From a virus, in the IMG/VR virus record IMGVR_UViG_3300040806_001368, positions 1-22,298 of that record: DNA of 22,298 nucleotides; one strand, given 5' to 3'. Positions within the stretch are counted from its first letter, which is position 1, and each line of letters starts with the position of its first letter. The notes under the pieces were generated by a model, which saw nothing but the letters and a program-made list of their open reading frames with translations, was not told the origin of the DNA and searched no databases. The position numbers and the translations under genes were made by a program. Below are positions 8,301 through 13,806 of this stretch, piece by piece.

Positions 8301-10177
8301 TAATGTTAAATTATGATAATCTTTTTGATAATTTCTTGGGTAGCATATATGGAAATAGATTAGATGATGGGACATATATCGGTAAAAACATCTATGAAAA
8401 AATTGCAAATTTTGTAATGAATCATGGTGACATTGAAACTTGTTCTATTGATGCACTTGAATCGTTTTGTGAGGAAACTGGTATCGTATTCGATACAAAA
8501 TTAAATCTTCCGAGAGATATTAAAAGAATTGTTGATTTATTTAGTATTAAATTTAAAAAACTTTGGGGCGAAGATTATAAAACTGGATTCATTGAAGACT
8601 ACCGTGGGGATGAAATAAACACATTAACATATGAGGTATCTGCTGATCCGCAAACTAAGTTCATTGCCAAAGAAAAATTTAATAATTATTATTCAATAAT
8701 TACACCACTGATGATAGATGGTTTAAGTTCGTATCCAATAAGTTCTTACGAGCAATCTTGGGGGTGGGGTTTATCTATTCCAACTGGTGGGAAACTTGAA
8801 GATTATTACGAGTTTTACGAGTTCAATAGTGTTGATGAAGATAGGTTGATTTCTATTATTGATTGGGATAACCCATTAACTGATAGTAGTATTAAGCCAT
8901 TATCATCATTCGGTAATTATATGGATGAGGGTGGAATTGTCTCAGTATCGATAGGTGATAAATTGCGCAGGGGGTTAGATTTATATGTTACTGTTCAAGC
9001 AGAAGATGGTGATGGTGATGGTGATGGTGATGGTGATGGTGATGGTGCGCCTAAAACATATCACGTAACCGCCAAAAAAATCCCACTTGGGGCTGGGATT
9101 GTTAGTAGTAATATTGGGGCAACAACGGTGGGTGATTGGGCTGTATTTACACCATCCAACATGGATGACGATGGTATAACATCATATAACCCAACAACTG
9201 AGGAATTCCAAGTTAGTGCTCCAATCCCAGACGGAAATGGTAGTTTTCTACACGAAACAACCATTGGGGATTGGGCTGTATTTGGTGCGGATCGTTCAGA
9301 TTATTTCGTTGCATATAATCCTATAACGGATACTTATAAGGTGTCTCCACAATATACGACATCATCGTTCAAAAAAACAGAAGGTCTTACGGTCGTTGGG
9401 GATTATGTAGTATTTGCTCCACATGGTGATAGTAAAATCACTGCGTGGGATGTTGAGAATAACACACTACTAACTAATACTGATATACCTACAGCCGAGT
9501 TGGAAAATTTCTGGTCTGTTGCCGCAACAACTGTGGGGGATTGGGCTGTGTTTGCTCCACATTGGGGTGAGTATATTTATGCATGGAACCCAATTACAGA
9601 TACGGTAGTAAAGTCCGAATTCATTACATTAAATAATGGTTGGGATGAGTTTGTGGATGCTGTAACTGTAGGAGATGTCGCGGTTTTTTGGCCTAAATAC
9701 CACACCCATATTGTGACATTTAATCCAGTTAGTAACACCCTCCGACAAACTGAGCTTCCATACGTTCCAGATAATATTTCGTCGATTGGATACCATACCG
9801 TAACCAATGTGGGGGATTGGGTAGTATTTCCTCCGTGGACTAATTCGGCGGGAGGTATAAAGGATAGTCGTATATTATCATATAACCCAATAACTGATAC
9901 ATTCCAATACTCTGAGCCATTATCATATGTTGATGCAGCATTCACTGGCTCAACCAATATTGGTAATTGGGTTGTATTTTCTCCGTGTGATACGGGATAC
10001 TTTATCAATGCGTATAACCCTATTGATAATATACTATTGGAAAGCACCGTAGATGAGACTGAGTGGGCTGGTTATGCTTGGGTTTATAGTGAGGGTATAA
10101 CAGCGGTTGGGAATGTTGCTGTAACTGCACCATACTTTAATGGTGATATAATTCAATATGAAATCATTGAAGTTTAG
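5303..10177 (+). CDS. Giant multidomain baseplate protein with PKD and beta-propeller regions (possible gp7 equivalent)
   Basis: A 1624-residue protein starting inside the gp6 stop region. Domains seen: a PKD fold (about 5-88; WDFGDG at 39-44, HVY at 54-56); beta-rich regions to about 350; propeller-like strand repeats to about 990, interrupted near 715-845 by a domain with DLDTRTS and WGGDNTASGYESVVVDV; a helical segment (about 1000-1110) with LFDNFLGSIYGN, a Cys-containing helix and KRIVDLFSI..KLWG; a linker of seven Asp-Gly pairs (1235-1248); and a C-terminal propeller (about 1250-1624). The propeller shows eight repeats of the type T-V-G-D-W-A-V-F-x-P alternating with YNPITDT; the terminal QYEIIEV and initial TYHVTAKK would close the ring. 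Gene order gp25-gp6-this matches T4 6-7 and P2 W-J-I, so the helical segment may be the wedge core and the propellers surface appendages. That role is inferred. Confidence 0.7.
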   Translation: MDKPTFQILSDTELYSNQLTPLRVSSIPSDEYSSNYYIWDFGDGNRSIGQTVEHVYETVGDFDITLTQYLPSGEPVKSEPQTVTVRNLIPNLMEWDSGSYSGGSITASVKNDTAFIANVYNSWQQYCEDSFLHLYAENSKSIPFDITDKRIHLKPNWRFLDTDDNVIETVTLSQDKIYAQKINGEIYLDTNESSDSVFVGVSSQAKFFFVDDTPSGISPDEDYLPSTIIVTQNLSGVYGDEKFKKEDYLQYPSLINSVFVDNIVPEKLSITSNGVFDISNIKFINTQIPYNIRLVDSNNNFIKTDPIESDVISSHEINIGFIGDVSKESLPSFEGNTLERFVPDFSNLGGFFESYFIVTQPTTEAVTLTASTSIDYSLNKILTRYGIFSDENSNKIYRTSFIDGFDKSYIRKDSDVIGNEYDGVTSNKFGALIDTNYNAVFLDSDDSRIEIYDTSFELISSIELSSYDEFILSSDGLTSYRGVSSPAQIQMDKVGDYFITLHDTADLLYVTGDEVKKIDLYPQISGEFVTLSGSPIIYNGGIELSSYVYIDNEDGFVYQPAALDILSDNKTIYIAYTGGGYNFVQKYVLDRSTDPYTLSSIGTIGLSSDVPVDMLSNRSGDSLYILATNYYSGESYIKKYSTIDNSSSSNAIGYDAEFITIDTNQNVWSIVKKHDVGTDYNRLVEIDSTSNEVIVHPYEKEIENENYTSISPELSTSWIVITYYWEQTSGDDLDTRTSIIQDGEFWSGVEVGYDRDTYVGNSATDYVMLWGGDNTASGYESVVVDVANLKENGGSDYMSIRLAAHWFGSMGNGAVTIGVKTYSGGTINISNNTITVVGGTLLNTYLSDVVTITETNDSLESGQFIGEVPIELVTGGIGGSVVHGYKNIGGITGDSYGHVWVLNSDDDVVDIIDVDDTNNTTKITINEDIDNEKNKYVAYGDWNGFRWFNKFGFDGTIITYDLSGQSAPFNIYPQDKYNIQKINEDFDATETLKSYRTTDLMLNYDNLFDNFLGSIYGNRLDDGTYIGKNIYEKIANFVMNHGDIETCSIDALESFCEETGIVFDTKLNLPRDIKRIVDLFSIKFKKLWGEDYKTGFIEDYRGDEINTLTYEVSADPQTKFIAKEKFNNYYSIITPLMIDGLSSYPISSYEQSWGWGLSIPTGGKLEDYYEFYEFNSVDEDRLISIIDWDNPLTDSSIKPLSSFGNYMDEGGIVSVSIGDKLRRGLDLYVTVQAEDGDGDGDGDGDGDGAPKTYHVTAKKIPLGAGIVSSNIGATTVGDWAVFTPSNMDDDGITSYNPTTEEFQVSAPIPDGNGSFLHETTIGDWAVFGADRSDYFVAYNPITDTYKVSPQYTTSSFKKTEGLTVVGDYVVFAPHGDSKITAWDVENNTLLTNTDIPTAELENFWSVAATTVGDWAVFAPHWGEYIYAWNPITDTVVKSEFITLNNGWDEFVDAVTVGDVAVFWPKYHTHIVTFNPVSNTLRQTELPYVPDNISSIGYHTVTNVGDWVVFPPWTNSAGGIKDSRILSYNPITDTFQYSEPLSYVDAAFTGSTNIGNWVVFSPCDTGYFINAYNPIDNILLESTVDETEWAGYAWVYSEGITAVGNVAVTAPYFNGDIIQYEIIEV
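9005..9046 (+). repeat. Tandem hexamer (GATGGT)x7 encoding an Asp-Gly linker
   Basis: Seven perfect copies of GATGGT in frame, coding seven Asp-Gly pairs (residues 1235-1248) between the helical/beta part of the giant baseplate protein and its C-terminal propeller. Because the unit is two codons, slippage changes linker length without breaking the frame. Confidence 0.95.
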
Positions 10178-10248
10178 CAATTTCATATCGAAAACCACAC
10201 TGTAGATTTTTAGTGGTAAGTATCTTTGATGATGGTTCTCGCCAATAT

Positions 10249-10256
10249 TATAAATA
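10249..10256 (+). promoter_or_regulatory. T4-type late promoter octamer
   Basis: Exact TATAAATA followed by ATTAAA and the ATG at 10263 (6-base spacer), identical in layout to the gp25 promoter. It probably drives the small gene and phoH behind it. Confidence 0.85.
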
Positions 10257-10262
10257 ATTAAA

Positions 10263-10484
10263 ATGAGCAATGTAGATAATATTATAAACGAATACTTAAA
10301 GTCTAGAGTAGTGACTAAAAGAGAGATGCGCCCAAGGGGTTTTGATTTACATGATAACGTTGATAAACTAATTAAGTTACAAATTAAAAAGTTTAAACGA
10401 GAAGGTATGTCGAATCAAAAGATTATATCTAAATTTTCAAAGTTGATACCTTTTTTGGTTGACGAAGTTGATAAAGAAGTATAG
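10263..10484 (+). CDS. Small charged helical protein, unknown
   Basis: A 73-residue protein I do not recognise. It is predominantly helical and basic in its middle (KLIKLQIKKFKREGMSNQK, about 35-53) and acidic at the end (LVDEVDKEV). The phrase KFKREGMSNQKIISKFSKL looks like a small helical, possibly helix-turn-helix-like, unit but no family can be assigned. It starts 6 bases after a perfect late octamer and is followed by phoH after 15 bases, so the two are likely co-transcribed. The start is well supported by the promoter spacing; no ribosome binding site is visible. Confidence 0.6.
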   Translation: MSNVDNIINEYLKSRVVTKREMRPRGFDLHDNVDKLIKLQIKKFKREGMSNQKIISKFSKLIPFLVDEVDKEV

Positions 10485-10499
10485 TCTAAAGACTAATTT

Positions 10500-11252
10500 A
10501 TGACAAAAAAGAAAACTCCGAGAGATTATCGTGAAGAAGATGTTATTCCTCACGAATTAGAAGTTAAAAAACCAAACTTTAAAATTAAAACGTTAAAGTT
10601 TAAAAGCCAAAAGCAAAAAGACTTTTTTGATTTATGTCGAGACGAAGATGTTAAGTTGCTAGTGTGTGACGGACCCGCTGGAACGGGTAAGAGTCTCTTA
10701 GCACTGTATTCCGCATTAAAGTCTCTTAAATCTGGGGTGTATGATCGTATAATGTATGTTCGATCACCTGTAGATAGTTCAGATGGTGGTATTGGGTTTT
10801 TACCTGGGGATTTAAATGATAAAATAATTAATTACATGATACCGTTAGATGAAAAGCTGTCAAAGCTCTTAGACTACAACGATATCAAATCATTATATAA
10901 AGATGATTTTATAGAATTTACCGTTAATACATTTATGCGTGGTAGAAGTATTGAAAATACAATATTGATTATTGATGAATTTCAAAATAACACCATGCAA
11001 GAAGCATTAACTCAAATTTCACGTATTGAAGAAACTTCCAAAATCATTGCCATTGGAGATCATATGCAATCCGATATCGGTTTAAAATCCTGTTTAACCA
11101 AAGTTACAGCTATGTTTAAAGATCGACCAGAAGCAATCCAAAATGGCGTTGCTACATTTGAGTTTAACAATGAAGATATTGTAAGAAGTAAACTTGTTAA
11201 ATATATTGTGGGTGAATTTGAACGCACGATGAAAATGTCAAGAGGCGGATAA
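10500..11252 (+). CDS. phoH: PhoH-like P-loop ATPase
   Basis: A 250-residue PhoH-family ATPase. Walker A is GPAGTGKS (58-65), Walker B is LIIDE (156-160), followed by FQNNTMQEALTQISRIEE (161-178), the characteristic PhoH segment (Q-N-x-T-x-x-Q/E...), and GDHMQSD (186-192). PhoH proteins are related to RNA-helicase-like ATPases; phoH is common in phages, especially marine ones, and its role there is unsettled (phosphate stress or RNA metabolism have been proposed). Length is typical of phage versions. The first 35 residues are lysine-rich. It follows the preceding small gene after 15 bases and probably shares its late promoter. Near the end a basic tail (MKMSRGG) is seen. The family call is firm, the physiological role is not. 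Confidence 0.92.
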   Translation: MTKKKTPRDYREEDVIPHELEVKKPNFKIKTLKFKSQKQKDFFDLCRDEDVKLLVCDGPAGTGKSLLALYSALKSLKSGVYDRIMYVRSPVDSSDGGIGFLPGDLNDKIINYMIPLDEKLSKLLDYNDIKSLYKDDFIEFTVNTFMRGRSIENTILIIDEFQNNTMQEALTQISRIEETSKIIAIGDHMQSDIGLKSCLTKVTAMFKDRPEAIQNGVATFEFNNEDIVRSKLVKYIVGEFERTMKMSRGG

Positions 11253-11290
11253 TTAATCCTTGCATTTTAAAATAATTGTGGTATAGTTGA

Positions 11291-11716
11291 ATGATGGGTG
11301 AAAAAGAACCTCCGTCAGATTTAAATATACAACTTGATTCTTTGATCAAAACCAAAGAAAAACTCTCTAGAGAATATATAGAGGGTAAATGGGTTGGTGG
11401 GTTTATTATCAAAAGGTTTATTACTTTTTGTAGTTGGGACATCAATGTATTAAAAGATTTAGTTCCATATATCAATAATATTAAAATTTCTGATATAGAA
11501 GATAAATGGGATCAATATTTATATTTATTTTATACATTACCACATCTACCAAACGCCGAATTCTATTATGTCGGTAAGGGTAAGGATAAGGGTAGGAACC
11601 CAAAGAAGAGTAAAGAGATAGAAGAAAAAATTACCCTATTTGCTGATATACTTGAAATATCAAAACGAGAAAGTAAATATTTACTAGAAAATAACTATAT
11701 AGATATAAAATTATGA
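11291..11716 (+). CDS. Possible sliding-clamp-loader small subunit (gp62-like), otherwise unknown
   Basis: A 141-residue protein. Three segments recall the phage clamp-loader A subunit (T4 gp62 type): GGFIIKRFITF (36-46) where relatives have a conserved Phe-x-x-Asn-Arg helix; YLFYTLP followed by AEFYYVGKGK (78-98) where they have a Pro-Lys-x-Lys-Arg/Tyr-Ile-Lys-Lys turn; and LEISKRESKYLL (121-132) where they have a Tyr/Glu-x-Ser-x-Arg-Glu helix. The resemblance is by memory and moderate, so the call is tentative. A clamp loader would also be needed to activate T4-type late promoters, which this window contains. Two tandem ATGs (11291, 11294) open the frame. The next gene overlaps its end by 4 bases (ATGA), suggesting translational coupling. 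Confidence 0.35.
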   Translation: MMGEKEPPSDLNIQLDSLIKTKEKLSREYIEGKWVGGFIIKRFITFCSWDINVLKDLVPYINNIKISDIEDKWDQYLYLFYTLPHLPNAEFYYVGKGKDKGRNPKKSKEIEEKITLFADILEISKRESKYLLENNYIDIKL

Positions 11717-12015
11717 AAATTAGCGTTACCGAAAAATATGATATTCAATTAGAGGAAGTATATAATGGTGTTATTTTAAAAACCAAAGAAGGTAACACGG
11801 TGGGTATTTGTATGAGAGATGATACATTTGAGTTTACTGTAAAGGGTGTTAACTCAAATTTACAACGAACATTTAGGTTATTATTAGATGGTGATCCAAA
11901 TGTTGAATTTATGAGTGAGAAAGAAGTATCGGAATACCATAATCTAGATACTAGATTTACAGGTGTTTCATCACAACCGTTGTGTATGCCATCAAGAGAC
12001 TGTAAAATTATATAA
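11713..12015 (+). CDS. Unknown 100-residue beta-rich protein
   Basis: I do not recognise this protein. It reads as mostly beta strands in the first 55 residues (MKISVTEKYDIQLEEV, GVILKTKEGNTVGICM, DTFEFTVKG) and then a helix/loop region (RTFRLLLDGDPN) with a final Cys-containing segment (LCMPSRDCKII). There is no signal peptide or membrane segment. Its start overlaps the previous gene by an ATGA, and the next gene begins 8 bases after its stop, so it sits in a tightly packed run behind phoH. The overlap supports both the start and its reality as a gene. Confidence 0.6.
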   Translation: MKISVTEKYDIQLEEVYNGVILKTKEGNTVGICMRDDTFEFTVKGVNSNLQRTFRLLLDGDPNVEFMSEKEVSEYHNLDTRFTGVSSQPLCMPSRDCKII

Positions 12016-12023
12016 TCATAATT

Positions 12024-12623
12024 ATGATAAATGAACATTTTGAAGAAGAATTAAAAATTCTAGAAAAAACAGTTGATCCAACTGAAGAAGATAACGATTT
12101 AATCATTCGTGATTACATCCCTGCAATTAGAGAAATCTTAAAGATTGCAGCAAAACAGGGTCATTCTGGAATGTCGATTCAATATTATGCTGCATCAATA
12201 GCTAACACTATTAAAAATGCGTTGTTGTTGAAACCGTTGTCACCATTAACTGGTGAAGATAGTGAGTGGGTAATCCATGATTGTGATGGTATGTATGCGC
12301 AGAATAATAGAAATTCTGCAATATTTAAAGACGAGAAAGATAGTAAACCATATTTCTTAGATGCTATTATTTTTCAAGGTGAAGATGAATATGATACATT
12401 TTCTGGATCAGTTGGTGGTATTTCTAGTAGACAATATATTAAATCATTTCCATTTACGGCTAAGACGTTTTATATCGATGTTTATAGAGAATTGTATGAC
12501 CCAAAAAAACATGGAGAAGGTGATGGTGTAGAAGTATCTGTGTGTGGTGATGGTGATTATGTTTACTTTATTAAAGATGAAAAACAATTAGACGAAGTTT
12601 GGGAATATTATGATAGATTCTAA
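12024..12623 (+). CDS. Conserved phage protein of unknown function (PLTGEDSEW type)
   Basis: A 199-residue protein. It contains a helix with KQGHSGMSIQYYAASIANTI (44-63), then LLLKPLSPLTGEDSEW (67-82), NNRNSAIFKD (93-102), and a Thr/Phe-rich strand FPFTAKTFYIDVYRE (142-156). The combination 'HSG...L-x-PLTGxDxEW...N-x-R-x-S-x-x-F' is one I associate with an uncharacterised family widespread in phages; I know no function for it. It is soluble and acidic at the N-terminus. The following small gene starts 14 bases before its stop, so translation is probably coupled. Family resemblance is recalled only, and the protein could not be tied to a pathway. Confidence 0.65.
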   Translation: MINEHFEEELKILEKTVDPTEEDNDLIIRDYIPAIREILKIAAKQGHSGMSIQYYAASIANTIKNALLLKPLSPLTGEDSEWVIHDCDGMYAQNNRNSAIFKDEKDSKPYFLDAIIFQGEDEYDTFSGSVGGISSRQYIKSFPFTAKTFYIDVYRELYDPKKHGEGDGVEVSVCGDGDYVYFIKDEKQLDEVWEYYDRF

Positions 12624-12831
12624 AGAAACACATATTTATGGTGCATATAAAGAGTTTAATGATAATCCATCTAGATATGGTGGAAGATTGAATTCACATA
12701 TCGATGCAAAATGGACATATCCAGATCATTTTGCGCATGATAATTATCAACGTGGACATTTACCTCAAGTATGTATTACAGCTAGTGGGTGGAAAGCTGT
12801 AATATTGGCATTTATTTTTCGTGCAGACTAA
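12610..12831 (+). CDS. Unknown 73-residue protein
   Basis: Not recognised. It is rich in His, Tyr, Asn and Arg in the first 50 residues (for example YGAYKEFNDNPSRYGGRLNS, DHFAHDNYQRGHLP) and ends in a short hydrophobic stretch (GWKAVILAFIFRAD) that could be a buried helix or weak membrane segment. It overlaps the preceding gene by 14 bases and its TAA shares a base with the next ATG (TAATG). Coding status rests on this packing and on codon use similar to its neighbours; some doubt remains because it is short. Confidence 0.5.
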   Translation: MIDSKETHIYGAYKEFNDNPSRYGGRLNSHIDAKWTYPDHFAHDNYQRGHLPQVCITASGWKAVILAFIFRAD

Positions 12832-12968
12832 TGGAAGAAAAAATAGAAAAATTAGAATATATTATAAATGATGTATTAGAATTTATAAATGAACACGAAA
12901 TGATTGATTCGATTGACAGAGAAGAATTGATAATGATTTTGGAGCAAATTGAAGATTTAAAGGGGTGA
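12831..12968 (+). CDS. Very small acidic helical protein
   Basis: A 45-codon frame beginning at the ATG of a TAATG overlap and ending TGA at 12966-12968. The product is almost entirely a heptad-like acidic helix (EEKIEKLEYIINDVLEFI, then REELIMILEQIEDLKG), a plausible coiled coil. The next late octamer starts 2 bases after its stop, which supports a real gene boundary here. Function unknown; small acidic helical proteins of this kind in phages sometimes act by binding host proteins, but nothing shows that here. Confidence 0.5.
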   Translation: MEEKIEKLEYIINDVLEFINEHEMIDSIDREELIMILEQIEDLKG

Positions 12969-12970
12969 TT

Positions 12971-12978
12971 TATAAATA
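12971..12978 (+). promoter_or_regulatory. T4-type late promoter octamer
   Basis: Exact TATAAATA followed by TTTAAA and the ATG at 12985 (6-base spacer). The spacer differs from the common ATTAAA only at its first base. Confidence 0.8.
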
Positions 12979-12984
12979 TTTAAA

Positions 12985-13410
12985 ATGCCATTTATATCAA
13001 GAGAAGGATTAAAAAAATTATTATACAACCACTGTGTTGAAATTAAATATCAAAGAAGACACCCGTTAGTTGATTCTGCAACATGTCGTCTTTTTTGTGT
13101 TGGGTCTTATCCAACCTTCCAATCTAGTCCATTCTTAGCTTCTATGGGTGCTCAGAATGCTTTTTATAGATACCCAAAGGGTAAAGCACCGTATCCCCCA
13201 AAACCCTTTTATAACCCAGATGATAAGAATTTGGTTCTGACTTTCAGCATTTTTGACCAAAATTATCGTAGCATCTCAATCAACAGAGCAAACGTAATTA
13301 GAGCATTTCCAGTTGATACAAAAGAAAATATAAAGAATTTCTGGGAGTATTTTAATACAAAAATCGCTAAGATGAGTATTCAAGAAAGAATCGATTTTAA
13401 GAGAAGGTAG
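12985..13410 (+). CDS. Possible WYL_2/Sm-like SH3-barrel protein
   Basis: A 141-residue protein. The start, LLYNHCVEIKYQRRHPLVDSATCRLFCVG in outline (12-40), and a later segment LTFSIFDQNYRSISINRANVIRAF (85-108) fit the pattern of the phage WYL_2 (Sm-like SH3 barrel) family: a Val-x-Val-x-Phe/Tyr strand, a Cys-containing strand after an Arg, then an 'x-V-x-D-x-x-x-x-x-R-S-x-x-x-x-x-V' strand pair. Between them is a Pro- and aromatic-rich loop (about 41-80) that relatives also vary. In T4-like phages such proteins are of unknown function. It has its own late promoter 6 bases upstream. The assignment is tentative. Confidence 0.5.
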   Translation: MPFISREGLKKLLYNHCVEIKYQRRHPLVDSATCRLFCVGSYPTFQSSPFLASMGAQNAFYRYPKGKAPYPPKPFYNPDDKNLVLTFSIFDQNYRSISINRANVIRAFPVDTKENIKNFWEYFNTKIAKMSIQERIDFKRR

Positions 13411-13433
13411 CAGTTGATTTGTATATCATAAAA

Positions 13434-13441
13434 TATAAATA
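13434..13441 (+). promoter_or_regulatory. T4-type late promoter octamer
   Basis: Exact TATAAATA followed by ATTTT and the ATG at 13447 (5-base spacer). It would drive the 119-residue gene and the coupled helicase gene. Confidence 0.8.
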
Positions 13442-13446
13442 ATTTT

Positions 13447-13806
13447 ATGATAGACAAAAACCAAGAACTGGAAAAACTTATTTTTGATAAACTTATTCAA
13501 TCAACTGTTGACATCTACACTTATGATGATAATAAAGGAGTTGTATTATTAAAATCTGGGAAGTTACTAAATTTTAACATTAAGATTCCATTTTTATATT
13601 TTATGATGGAGTATAAATCAAAAATGCGAGATTTCCCAATACCCCAACCATTTAAGTTTAAATGGGATGGTGAGAAATTGATTATGTCATATGAATTAAA
13701 AGATTCGGTAAATAATAAAAAAATCGTTGACAGGATGGTAGAAATCGGTAAAGATAGTGAATCGAAATTTTTCGATAAGAAAATTTATATAAAACCGATT
13801 TTATAA
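13447..13806 (+). CDS. Unknown 119-residue protein upstream of the helicase
   Basis: Not recognised. It has an N-terminal helix (NQELEKLIFDKLI), beta-like segments (VDIYTYDDNKGVVLLKSGKL, 21-40) and an aromatic, lysine-rich middle (IPFLYFMMEYKSKMRDFPIP, about 47-66); the end is basic (KKIYIKPIL). No signal peptide. Its stop and the helicase start share a base (TAATG), so the two are likely co-translated and may act together; a helicase partner or loader is a reasonable but unsupported guess. The start lies 5 bases after a late octamer. Confidence 0.6.
   Translation: MIDKNQELEKLIFDKLIQSTVDIYTYDDNKGVVLLKSGKLLNFNIKIPFLYFMMEYKSKMRDFPIPQPFKFKWDGEKLIMSYELKDSVNNKKIVDRMVEIGKDSESKFFDKKIYIKPIL

Noticed and set aside
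9005-9046. Short tandem repeat considered as a CRISPR or iteron array
   Set aside because: Units are contiguous, six bases long and perfectly in frame; they encode a protein linker.
9577-10047. A 156-codon open frame on the minus strand opposite the propeller repeats
   Set aside because: It mirrors the repeated codons of the plus-strand propeller, has no promoter or start context, and its product is not protein-like; a shadow of the repeats.
10194-10217. ACCAC/GTGGT inverted repeat after the giant baseplate gene
   Set aside because: Five-base stem with a long loop and no T run on the plus strand; not a convincing terminator.
10482-10495. Short hairpin TAGTC/GACTA just before phoH
   Set aside because: Five base pairs overlapping the preceding stop codon; too weak to claim as terminator or translational control.
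11745-12038. A 97-codon minus-strand frame opposite the gene at 11713
   Set aside because: The plus-strand gene is tightly packed with its neighbours; the antisense frame lacks any supporting signal.
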